DNA from: Chlorobiaceae bacterium
GTDB lineage: Bacteria; Bacteroidota; Chlorobiia; Chlorobiales; Chlorobiaceae
NCBI GenBank assembly: GCA_013334755.1
Contig: JAAXWX010000004.1
Span: 17,962-81,961 of the forward strand
Direction of reading: 5' to 3'
Length of the DNA stretch: 64,000 nt
Positions 56,410 to 64,000 of the stretch are shown here, one piece after another. Both the position numbers and the translations under genes were made by a program. The first letter of the stretch is position 1. The number at the start of each line of letters is the position of its first letter. The notes under the pieces are model-generated. The model was not told the DNA's origin and did not search any database. It saw only the letters and a list, made by a program, of their open reading frames with translations.

Positions 56410-58210
56410 AACTTTTGCAAACAACTTTTCCGCAACACGCAGGCTTGCAGTTAACCTGATGTTTGTGGTGTTTCTGCTGACCCTCTCTTCATGCAACCGC
56501 CATAACGGGAGTGAGGGAGAGGCTGGTAAGGGAAAGAGAGGCGGGGCAATGGATTCCACCCTTGTTATCGCAATGCTTGGTGATGCTGATTATCTGAATC
56601 CTGTACTTGGCAGTACTGTTACCTCAGGAAATATTATCGGACTTATTTATCCGTCACTACTGCAAAGTGAGTTTGATACCACGACCGGACTACTCAACTA
56701 CATGGCTCTTGAAAAAAAACTGCGTGAAGCAACGCCGGGTCAGGGCAGCAAAAACCCGAAGGGAGCCCTGGCCAAAAGCTGGTATATGTCTAAGGATCAG
56801 AAATCCATTACCTACATTCTCCGAAAAGACGCTTTCTGGAATGATGGAAAGCCCGTAGTATCGGGTGATTTCAAATTTTCTTACCAGTTATACGGAAATC
56901 CGGTGATTGCAAGCGCGCGCCAGCAGTACCTTGCAGAACTGATTGGTGCCGACAAAGGCAAGGTTGATTTTAACAAAGCCATTGAAACACCTGACGATAC
57001 CACGCTTGTTTTCAGGTTTTACAAGCCTGTTCCTGAGCACCTTGCGCTCTATCATACATCCTTGACACCGCTTCCTGCTCACCAGTGGAAAAAAGTAAAG
57101 CCTGAAGAATTTCGTCACTCACCACTCAATCTTGAGCCTCTTGGTGCAGGGCCCTACAAATTGAAGAACTGGCAGCAGCAGCAGGAGATTGTTCTTGCCT
57201 CAAGCCGGACTTCTAATCTTCCTAAGCCCGGGACCATTCCGCTTATCACCTTCAGGGTCGTGCCAGATTACACGGTTCGTCTGGCGCAGCTTCAGACCGG
57301 CGCGGTGGATGTAGTAGAAAATATCAAGCCGGAGGATTTTACCGCCCTGTTGAAGGCTAATAACCAGATTGAGGTCAAGACGGTTGGCCTCAGGGTCTAT
57401 GATTATGTAGGCTGGTCAAATATCGACCAGAATGAGTATCATAAAACCGGCAAGATCAGGCCCCACCCCCTCTTCGGTTCTGCCCGCGTCCGCCTTGCTC
57501 TTACGCAGGCAATTGATCGTGAGGCAATCATTGACGGCTATCTCAAACAGTATGGAGTGATCTGCAACACTGATATTTCACCATCCCTGAAATGGGCTTA
57601 TAATGATCGGATTATGCCACATGCATTCGACCCTTCAAAGGCGTCGGCCCTGCTCAGGGCTGAAGGCTGGCTGCCGGGCCCTGACGGCATTCTGCAGAAA
57701 CAGGGCAGAAAGTTCAGCTTTGTGCTCTATACCAATGCAGGCAACGCGAGAAGAAACTATGCCAGTGTCATCATTCAGCAGAATCTTCGTTCAATCGGTA
57801 TCGATTGCAAGCTCGATGTTCAGGAGTCCAATGTATTTTTTGAAAGCCTTCAGGAACGAAAGCTCGATGCGTGGATGGCTGGATGGTCGATTGGTCTTGA
57901 GATAGACCCTCTTGATGTCTGGGGTTCAGACCTCAACAAGAGCCGCTTTAATTTCACCGGTTACCAGAACCCCCGAATTAATGAACTCTGTGAGCTTGCC
58001 AAGCTGAAAATGGACCCGACAGGGGCAAGCGCATACTGGCTTGAGTATCAGGAGATTATTCATCAGGATCAGCCGATTACCTTTCTCTACTGGATCAAGG
58101 AGACTCAAGGCTTCAGCAAAAGGATTGAGGGCGAGGAGCTCAATATTTCCGGTGCTTTTTATAATATTGACGACTGGAGGTTGCGGCCTTCGGCAAATGT
58201 TGCCCTATAA
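56402..58210 (+). CDS. Oligopeptide ABC transporter substrate-binding lipoprotein (SBP_bac_5)
   Basis: 602 residues from ATG 56402. Signal peptide with lipobox LTLSSC (Cys about residue 31), so it is a periplasmic lipoprotein. Family 5 binding-protein features include LGDADYLNPVLGSTVTS, ALAKSWYMSKDQKSITYILRKDAFWNDGKPV, GAGPYKLKNWQQ and VRLALTQAIDREAIIDGYL. It captures oligopeptides or similar solutes. Immediately followed by its permease. An ATPase of the matching type is at 40734. The 8-base overlap with hprK suggests joint translation. Confidence 0.93.
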   Translation: MIETFANNFSATRRLAVNLMFVVFLLTLSSCNRHNGSEGEAGKGKRGGAMDSTLVIAMLGDADYLNPVLGSTVTSGNIIGLIYPSLLQSEFDTTTGLLNYMALEKKLREATPGQGSKNPKGALAKSWYMSKDQKSITYILRKDAFWNDGKPVVSGDFKFSYQLYGNPVIASARQQYLAELIGADKGKVDFNKAIETPDDTTLVFRFYKPVPEHLALYHTSLTPLPAHQWKKVKPEEFRHSPLNLEPLGAGPYKLKNWQQQQEIVLASSRTSNLPKPGTIPLITFRVVPDYTVRLAQLQTGAVDVVENIKPEDFTALLKANNQIEVKTVGLRVYDYVGWSNIDQNEYHKTGKIRPHPLFGSARVRLALTQAIDREAIIDGYLKQYGVICNTDISPSLKWAYNDRIMPHAFDPSKASALLRAEGWLPGPDGILQKQGRKFSFVLYTNAGNARRNYASVIIQQNLRSIGIDCKLDVQESNVFFESLQERKLDAWMAGWSIGLEIDPLDVWGSDLNKSRFNFTGYQNPRINELCELAKLKMDPTGASAYWLEYQEIIHQDQPITFLYWIKETQGFSKRIEGEELNISGAFYNIDDWRLRPSANVAL

Positions 58211-58216
58211 CATCAT

Positions 58217-59182
58217 ATGCTGATTTATATTTTAAAACGGCTTTTGCTTGCCGTGCCGCTCATCTTCGGCGTCCTGACCCTTACGTTTTTTATTATCAGG
58301 CTTGCTCCCGGAGATCCTGCAGCCTTCTTCATTCAGCCCGGAATAAGTCCGAATGTCGCCGAGCAGATCAGGGCACAGTATGGTCTTAATGATCCAGTTC
58401 CGGTACAGTACGTCAAGTGGCTTGGCAATATTCTGCAGGGTGATTTCGGACGCAGTTTCAGCCGAGCCCAGCAGCCGGTTTTCGATGTTATTGCTGAAGC
58501 GCTGCCGATAACCATTACAATAGCCGGACTGACCCTTGTCGCCAATTTTACCTTCGGTATTCTTATCGGTATTATTTCAGCAGTGCGCCAGAACAGCTTG
58601 CTCGATCGCTTTCTGACCGTAACGGCTCTCTTTTTTTATTCAATGCCGGAGTTCTGGTTTGCATTGATGATGATTATTCTTTTTGCCCTGAAGTTTCCTC
58701 TTTTTCCAGCTTCGGGTCTGAACGAAATCGGTGCGGAAGGCTTCGGTCCCATGGGTTTCGTGCTTGATCGCTTATGGCATCTTGTTCTGCCGGTTACGGT
58801 GCTCAGCATCAACGGTGCTGCCGGTATTGCCCGCTATGTCAGGGGAAGCATGCTCGAAGTGATCCGGCAGGACTATATTCGTACAGCAAGGGCCAAAGGA
58901 TTGCCTGAAAAAGTGGTTATTTTCAAACATGCCCTTCGAAATGCACTCCTGCCGGTGATCACTCTTATGGGTAGTTCACTGCCTTTCATATTCAGCGGAG
59001 CTTTGTTTATTGAGGTAATCTTTGCTTTTCCCGGGATGGGAAGGGTCACGGTAGAAGCGATTTTTGCAAGGGATTATCCATTGATTATTGCCAACACCTT
59101 TATTTCCGGTTCCCTGATCGTGCTTGGCAATCTTTTTGCTGATGTTCTTTATGCTGTTGCTGATCCGCGCATAAAACTTTGA
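58217..59182 (+). CDS. Oligopeptide/dipeptide ABC transporter permease (OppB/DppB type)
   Basis: 321 residues, six transmembrane helices. Typical beginning LIYILKRLLLAVPLIFGVLTLTFFIIRLAPGDPAA and the EAA loop RTARAKGLPEKVVIFKHALRNALLPVIT. OppB-type permeases need an OppC partner; the next gene is ruvB, so OppC and OppD are missing from this locus. It is 6 bases after the binding protein gene. Confidence 0.94.
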   Translation: MLIYILKRLLLAVPLIFGVLTLTFFIIRLAPGDPAAFFIQPGISPNVAEQIRAQYGLNDPVPVQYVKWLGNILQGDFGRSFSRAQQPVFDVIAEALPITITIAGLTLVANFTFGILIGIISAVRQNSLLDRFLTVTALFFYSMPEFWFALMMIILFALKFPLFPASGLNEIGAEGFGPMGFVLDRLWHLVLPVTVLSINGAAGIARYVRGSMLEVIRQDYIRTARAKGLPEKVVIFKHALRNALLPVITLMGSSLPFIFSGALFIEVIFAFPGMGRVTVEAIFARDYPLIIANTFISGSLIVLGNLFADVLYAVADPRIKL

Positions 59183-59216
59183 CGGCTCAGACCGTTCAAC
59201 TTGTAATATTTTCCGA

Positions 59217-60251
59217 TTGAGAATAGAACTGCTCAATACACCTCCCGATGCTGCTGAAAGCAGGATTGAGGAACAGATCAGGCCACTCCGTATGGATGCT
59301 TTTGCTGGCCAGCAGAGGTTGACTGATAACCTGAAAGTATTTATTTCAGCGGCAAAAATGCGTGGTGAAGCTTTGGACCATGTTTTATTGTCGGGCCCTC
59401 CGGGGCTTGGCAAGACCACACTTGCCTTTATTATTGCCTCCGAAATGGGGAGCAGCATCAAGTCCACCTCCGGTCCTCTGCTCGACAAGGCGGGAAATCT
59501 TGCAGGGCTTCTGACAGGTCTGCAGAGAGGGGATGTGCTTTTTATTGATGAAATTCATCGGATGCCACCGACGGTTGAGGAGTATCTCTACTCCGCCATG
59601 GAGGATTTCCGTATCGATATCATGCTTGACAGCGGCCCCTCTGCAAGGGCGGTGCAATTGCGTATTGAGCCATTTACTCTTGTCGGTGCTACGACGCGTT
59701 CCGGACTTCTTACCTCCCCTCTCAGGGCACGGTTCGGCATTAACAGCCGCTTTGATTACTATGCTCCGGAACTTCTTGAAAGTATTATCATAAGGGCGTC
59801 AGGTATTCTGGGTATTGGCATAGATGCTGAAGCCGCATCAGAAATAGCAGGACGTTCAAGAGGTACTCCTCGTATTGCCAACAGATTGCTCAGGCGTGCC
59901 CGTGATTTTGCACAGGTTGAAGGTGTCGTGATGATAAACCGTGCCATTGCCATCAAAACCCTTGATTGTCTCGAAATTGATGAGGAAGGGCTTGATGATA
60001 TGGATAAAAAAATCATGGAGACCATTGTCAACAAATTTAATGGCGGGCCGGTCGGGATTGCCTCTCTTGCTGTTTCGGTGGGGGAAGAGCAGGATACCAT
60101 TGAAGAGGTTTACGAACCATACCTGATCCAGGCAGGTTATCTGACAAGAACAACAAGGGGACGGGTCGCGACCCGGCAGGCATTTGTACGTTTTTCAACT
60201 GGTTCCGAAAGTAATGATTATCCATTGTTCGATGCAAAGCCGAATCGTTGA
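59217..60251 (+). CDS. ruvB: Holliday junction branch-migration helicase RuvB
   Basis: 344 residues from TTG 59217. AAA+ Walker A LLSGPPGLGKTTLAF, Walker B DVLFIDEIHRM, sensor 1 and arginine-finger block VGATTRSGLLTSPLRARFG, and a winged-helix C-terminus (GPVGIASLAVSVGEEQDTIE; LIQAGYLTRTTRGRVAT). It drives branch migration with RuvA, and resolution is by RuvC at 27119. Follows the permease by 34 bases; its 3' end lies 25 bases before the TPR lipoprotein ATG. Confidence 0.97.
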   Translation: MRIELLNTPPDAAESRIEEQIRPLRMDAFAGQQRLTDNLKVFISAAKMRGEALDHVLLSGPPGLGKTTLAFIIASEMGSSIKSTSGPLLDKAGNLAGLLTGLQRGDVLFIDEIHRMPPTVEEYLYSAMEDFRIDIMLDSGPSARAVQLRIEPFTLVGATTRSGLLTSPLRARFGINSRFDYYAPELLESIIIRASGILGIGIDAEAASEIAGRSRGTPRIANRLLRRARDFAQVEGVVMINRAIAIKTLDCLEIDEEGLDDMDKKIMETIVNKFNGGPVGIASLAVSVGEEQDTIEEVYEPYLIQAGYLTRTTRGRVATRQAFVRFSTGSESNDYPLFDAKPNR

Positions 60252-60276
60252 ATTACCGGCTTCCCGCAATTACCGG

Positions 60277-61965
60277 ATGAGTTTTGGCTTTTTTCTGTTC
60301 GTTGCTTTGCTTTCCTCCGTTATGTTTCTTTCAGCATGCAGCACAACCCAGCCTTTGCGTTCCGGTAGTACGGTGTCTGACTCTCTTGCAGAGAACTTAA
60401 AAAGAGAGTTTGTCATCGCATCGCTGCAAAGTGCAAAAGGGGAGTATCGTGGAGCTGCAGACCGCTATCAAAAGCTCCTCTCCGTTCAGCCTTCAAATGC
60501 AGCCATTCATTATGCCCTTTCGAAAGCCTATTTTGGTCTTGGCGTTCTCGACTCTGCTCGTCTGCACAGTGAAAAAAGCGTTTCACTTAATCCCGGTAAT
60601 AAATATTATCTCGGATATCTTGCTGCACTTTCTCATGAGATGCATGATTACGGGCGGGCAGCCGATCTATACCGGCAGGTTGCGGTTTTAGAACCGGGAA
60701 GTACGGAACCACTTGCCAGTCTTGCTCTGGAATATCTTGCGGCCGATCAGCCCGAAAAAGCCCTTTCAGTTTTTCATGAAATTTCAGCACTCGATCCGAA
60801 AGATGAGGCAACTCAGCTGCAAATGCTGTTCATGGAAATACAGCTTACTCATTATCAGGATGCGATAGGTACGTTGACCGGGCTCATTGAGCAGGGCGAT
60901 GGAAAAGAAAAGTTGCGTCTTACCCTCGGTGAACTCTATCTGCAGACAAAGCAGTATGATTTAGCTTCGAAGACATTCAGAGAGCTCCTCAGTGAAAATC
61001 CGGCTTCTTTGTCTGCCTGGCTCTCTTTATTCGAGGTCTCCGTCCAGTCCGGAAACCACCCTGCTTTTCATGACGATCTTGATCGTTTTTACAATACCGG
61101 CAAAGTGACACTTGATCAAAAGATAGACCTTGCCAAACTATTTCTTGTACGGTCATACCGCGAAACCTCTTTTACTGATCCAGCATATGTCATGATTGGT
61201 GAAATTATCAGGCGATTTCCTGGCAACAGCCAGATTTATGCACTCCGTGGTACTGCTAATCTGCAGAAACAGGATGCAGCAGCAGCAGTGATCGATTTCA
61301 AAAAAGCACTTATCCTCACACCCGGAAGAGTTGCCGTCTGGGAGGATCTTGTTACTGCTTATCTCATTCAGAAACAGTTCCGGCTGGCGGAAGTGACGCT
61401 TCATAAGGCTAAAAAGCGGTTTCCTTCAATGACCTTCAGACTCCGCTTGCTGGAAGGTGAACTCCTGTTTCAGACAGGTAAAGTCAAAAAGGCTGCAGTA
61501 ATGCTTGAAGCGCTGATACGGCAAAAAAATGCAAAAATAGAGAAAAGCCTCTATCTGCAGGCCTGCACAACCCTTGCATTTTGCTATGATAAACTTGGTT
61601 TATCTGATAAAAGTATTCGTCTCTATGAGAGTATTCTCAAGCTTGAGCCAACCAATCTTCTTATGACAAACAATCTTGCTTATCTGCTTGCTCTCCAGGG
61701 TAAAGAACTTCTGCGAGCCAAAGAGCTTGCGATGAAGGCGGTTGCTGCCGAACCGGCCAATGCCGGATATCTCGATACGCTTGGCTGGGTGCTGTTCAGG
61801 ATGGCAGAGTATGAGCAGTCAAGGGAGATACTTGAAAAAGCAGTAGGTCTGGATCCTCGTGAGGCTGAAATATCGGATCATCTTGGCCAGGTGTACGAGA
61901 AGCTTGGTAACCTGGGGAAGGCCAATGAAATGAAAGAAAAGGTCAGGAAGCTCAAAGCCAAATAG
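60277..61965 (+). CDS. TPR-repeat lipoprotein
   Basis: 562 residues from ATG 60277; an in-frame ATG at 60232 inside ruvB would give a longer start. Signal peptide FGFFLFVALLSSVMFLSAC with lipobox Cys, so it is a lipoprotein. The rest is made of tetratricopeptide-like helical repeats (for example IHYALSKAYFGLGVLDSARLHSEKSV and MTNNLAYLLALQGKELLRAKELAMKAV), the last group ending LGQVYEKLGNLGKANEM. TPR lipoproteins scaffold envelope complexes such as outer-membrane assembly or secretion machines; the partner is unknown. Confidence 0.85.
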   Translation: MSFGFFLFVALLSSVMFLSACSTTQPLRSGSTVSDSLAENLKREFVIASLQSAKGEYRGAADRYQKLLSVQPSNAAIHYALSKAYFGLGVLDSARLHSEKSVSLNPGNKYYLGYLAALSHEMHDYGRAADLYRQVAVLEPGSTEPLASLALEYLAADQPEKALSVFHEISALDPKDEATQLQMLFMEIQLTHYQDAIGTLTGLIEQGDGKEKLRLTLGELYLQTKQYDLASKTFRELLSENPASLSAWLSLFEVSVQSGNHPAFHDDLDRFYNTGKVTLDQKIDLAKLFLVRSYRETSFTDPAYVMIGEIIRRFPGNSQIYALRGTANLQKQDAAAAVIDFKKALILTPGRVAVWEDLVTAYLIQKQFRLAEVTLHKAKKRFPSMTFRLRLLEGELLFQTGKVKKAAVMLEALIRQKNAKIEKSLYLQACTTLAFCYDKLGLSDKSIRLYESILKLEPTNLLMTNNLAYLLALQGKELLRAKELAMKAVAAEPANAGYLDTLGWVLFRMAEYEQSREILEKAVGLDPREAEISDHLGQVYEKLGNLGKANEMKEKVRKLKAK

Positions 61966-62012
61966 CATTCCTGATTTGAAATATGGCTGATTTGATTCAG
62001 TTATTAAATGTA

Positions 62013-62058
62013 TAAAAAGAGGCTCCCTCAGTTTTGCTTCTGAGACAGCCTCTTTTTA
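62013..62058 (-). terminator. Rho-independent terminator after nifJ
   Basis: TAAAAAGAGGCT at 62013-62024 pairs with AGCCTCTTTTTA at 62047-62058, with an inner CTCAG/CTGAG stem. T-runs on both strands let it serve nifJ (minus) and the TPR gene (plus), which converge here. Confidence 0.9.
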
Positions 62059-62083
62059 TTGATGCTTTTAAAGAAGGAGATCC

Positions 62084-64000
62084 TTATTTGTTAGTATCGA
62101 AGGTGCGTGCGGCAAGGTATTCGTAATGAGCCCACCGAGCATCCACCTCTTTCTGTACAGCAGCGTAGTACTCTTTCGCAAGAGCAGGATTGCTCTTTTT
62201 AAGCATCCTGAAGCGGTTTTCCATATCAAGGAACTGGGCGACCGGTATCTTTGGCTTCTTCGAATCAAGCATAAGCGGATTTTTTCCTTCCAGCAATCGT
62301 TCAGGATTGTAACGGTACAGTATCCAGTGGCCGGAATCAACAGCAGCTTTCTGATTATCAAGTGCCGTTGACATATTAATGCCGTGGGCAATACAGTGTG
62401 AATAGGCTATGATGATTGAAGGACCGTTGTAAGCCTCGGCTTCGAGGAATGCTTTCAGGGTCTGTTCATCCCGGGCGCCAAGGGCAACTGATGCAACATA
62501 GGCATTTCCGTAACTCATCGAAATCAGGCCAAGATCTTTTTTGGTCACACTCCGTCCAGCGGTTGCAAACTTCGCCACAGCAGCTTTCGGTGTCGCTTTT
62601 GATGCCTGTCCTCCTGTGTTTGAATAAACTTCAGTATCAAGCACCAGAAGATTGACATTTTTATCGCCAGCCGTTACATGGTCAACACCGCCATAGCCGA
62701 TGTCATATGCCCATCCATCACCGCCGACACCCCAGACGCTTTTTTTAACAAGCATATCTGCCACCGAGAGAAGATTTTTGGCATCAGATGAATTCATCTG
62801 ACGGAGCTTCCCCTTGAGGATTGAGACACGTTTTCTCTGTTCAAATATTTCCGGTTCATTGAGTTCTGAGGCCTCAAGTATCTCGTTAGTCAGCGTTTCG
62901 CCGATTTCGGAAGCCAACCGCTTCAAAAGTTCACCGGCATATTCCCGCTGCTTGTCGATTGAAACTCTGAAGCCGAGCGCAAATTCAGCGGTATCTTCAA
63001 AGAGCGAGTTTGACCAGGTCGGTCCCAGGCCGTTGGCATTTGTGGAATAAGGTGTTGTCGGAAGGTTTCCTCCATAGATCGATGAACAACCTGTAGCATT
63101 TCCAATGACAAGGCGGTCACCGAAAAGCTGAGTAATGAGCTTTATATAAGGAGTTTCACCACATCCCGAGCAGGCGCCGGAAAACTCAAAAAGAGGCTCC
63201 TGAAGCTGCTGTTCCTTGATCAGTTTGGTGTTGATTTTGTTCCGGTCATATTCCGGGATATTGAGATAAAAGTTCCAGTTGTCAATCTCGGTTTCACGAA
63301 TCGACTCCTGCTCATGCATGTTCAGCGCTTTTCTGCCAGGGTTGTTTTTATCTCGTCCTGGACAGACATGAGCACAGATTTCGCATCCGGTACAGTCCTC
63401 CGGAGCGATTTGGATGGTATACTTCATCCCCTCCCAGCTGGCACCCTTTGCTCCCACTGATTTAAAGGTGCGAGGTGCGTTAACAAGGTATTTCGGGTCA
63501 TAGACCTTCGCCCGGATTACAGCGTGAGGGCATACCATTGTACATTTTGCGCACTGGATACAGACATCAGGTTCCCATACCGGAATCTCTTCGGCAAGGT
63601 TCCTTTTTTCAAATTTCGAGGTACCTGTCGGGTAGGTACCGTCTGCAGGCAGATCGCTGACCGGAATGTCATCACCTTCACCGGTAATGATTTTTGCAAG
63701 AACATTGCAGACAAAATCCGGAGCTTCACCGACGATAGGCTGCCGCATCTTTATTATACTGTCGGCAACTGAGCCAATGGTTACCTGATGCAGGTTGGAG
63801 AGGGTATCGTCGACAGCCTTGATGTTCTGATTGACAACATCATCACCCTTCTTGCCGTATGTCTGACGAATAGAATTCTTGATTTGTTCAATAGCCTCTT
63901 CACGGGGCAAAACACCGGATATGGCAAAGAAACAGGCCTGCATGATCGTGTTGATGCGCTGCCCCATACCGCTGGCATGAGCAACCTTATAGGCATCGAT
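62084..64000 (-). CDS. nifJ: Pyruvate:ferredoxin (flavodoxin) oxidoreductase / pyruvate synthase, C-terminal part
   Basis: 638 residues of the roughly 1180-residue single-chain PFOR; the frame runs off the window at 64000 (IDAYKVAHASGMG). Visible: two [4Fe-4S] motifs (CIQCAKCTMVCPHAV; CTGCEICAHVCPGRD), the third-cluster cysteines beginning ACSGCGETPYIK, and the thiamine-pyrophosphate domain with GGDGWAYDIGYGG. In green sulfur bacteria it runs as pyruvate synthase, adding CO2 to acetyl-CoA with reduced ferredoxin. The N-terminal domains lie upstream of the window. Functionally linked to ppdK, ppc, acs and pscC. Confidence 0.95.
   Translation of the reverse strand: MDAYKVAHASGMGQRINTIMQACFFAISGVLPREEAIEQIKNSIRQTYGKKGDDVVNQNIKAVDDTLSNLHQVTIGSVADSIIKMRQPIVGEAPDFVCNVLAKIITGEGDDIPVSDLPADGTYPTGTSKFEKRNLAEEIPVWEPDVCIQCAKCTMVCPHAVIRAKVYDPKYLVNAPRTFKSVGAKGASWEGMKYTIQIAPEDCTGCEICAHVCPGRDKNNPGRKALNMHEQESIRETEIDNWNFYLNIPEYDRNKINTKLIKEQQLQEPLFEFSGACSGCGETPYIKLITQLFGDRLVIGNATGCSSIYGGNLPTTPYSTNANGLGPTWSNSLFEDTAEFALGFRVSIDKQREYAGELLKRLASEIGETLTNEILEASELNEPEIFEQRKRVSILKGKLRQMNSSDAKNLLSVADMLVKKSVWGVGGDGWAYDIGYGGVDHVTAGDKNVNLLVLDTEVYSNTGGQASKATPKAAVAKFATAGRSVTKKDLGLISMSYGNAYVASVALGARDEQTLKAFLEAEAYNGPSIIIAYSHCIAHGINMSTALDNQKAAVDSGHWILYRYNPERLLEGKNPLMLDSKKPKIPVAQFLDMENRFRMLKKSNPALAKEYYAAVQKEVDARWAHYEYLAARTFDTNK

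Noticed and set aside
1..64000. CRISPR arrays, rRNA, tRNA, prophage or insertion sequences
   Set aside because: No regularly spaced repeats, no rRNA/tRNA signatures, and no transposase or phage genes were seen by eye; a tRNAscan or CRISPR search could still find something small.

Overview
This window is chromosomal DNA from a green sulfur bacterium (Chlorobi, Chlorobiaceae type). The decisive gene is pscC at 51108-51758, the reaction-centre cytochrome c with three membrane helices and one CxxCH heme site, a subunit of the green-sulfur type I photosystem. Supporting markers are the fused lpxC-fabZ gene typical of Bacteroidetes/Chlorobi, a pyruvate:ferredoxin oxidoreductase, pyruvate phosphate dikinase and PEP carboxylase (the carbon-entry steps next to the reductive TCA cycle), and a TspO-type membrane protein often linked to tetrapyrrole metabolism. 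Genus and species cannot be fixed from the sequence alone.

Layout. 1-3.7 kb: the 3' part of recQ, a solitary NusG paralogue, a broken VOC-family gene and an MFS transporter; this is the most eroded, accessory-looking part. 3.7-9.6 kb: uvrA and ppdK on the minus strand, separated by a strong palindromic terminator. 9.7-14.3 kb: a lone sugar/nucleoside-type ABC permease, elbB, a small membrane methyltransferase-like gene, a cysteine hydrolase, and the lipid A gene lpxK overlapping a DUF374 acyltransferase. 14.4-18.5 kb: plus-strand biosynthesis genes (purD coupled to a JAMM peptidase, a half-length carB, trpC). 18.5-26.2 kb: a minus-strand run pheA-polA-M23 peptidase-DUF2795-BamA-like-rpe. 26.3-28.3 kb: yebC-ruvC-pgsA. 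28.7-40.6 kb: mostly minus-strand housekeeping (lpxC-fabZ, suhB, acs, leuS, pnp, panC, rsmI) with tspO opposing. 40.7-46.6 kb: an Opp-type ATPase overlapping sppA, a DcaP-like porin, and yifB/comM.

46.6-48.1 kb is a gene-poor, A/T-rich gap that may hold a small membrane protein. 48.1-52.2 kb has ppc and pscC in divergent orientation, then queF convergent with pscC. 52.3-62 kb is a long, tightly packed plus-strand series (methyltransferase, DUF4905-like, xer recombinase, hpf, hprK, oligopeptide-binding lipoprotein, its permease, ruvB, TPR lipoprotein). The window ends inside nifJ (PFOR), whose N-terminal half lies beyond base 64000.

How the genes work together: PFOR makes pyruvate from acetyl-CoA and CO2 with reduced ferredoxin supplied by the photosystem that contains PscC; PpdK converts pyruvate to PEP; Ppc carboxylates PEP to oxaloacetate; Acs brings in acetate. 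Envelope building is well represented (LpxC-FabZ, LpxK, DUF374, BamA-like, porin, SppA, M23), as are DNA repair and recombination (RecQ, UvrA, PolA, RuvC, RuvB, Xer). I found no CRISPR array, rRNA, tRNA, prophage or insertion sequence. No clearly new multi-gene system is evident. The most noteworthy items are the split carB, the purD-JAMM coupling, the hpf-hprK pair without visible PTS genes, scattered ABC-transporter subunits, the VOC pseudogene beside an orphan NusG paralogue, and the gene-poor gap.
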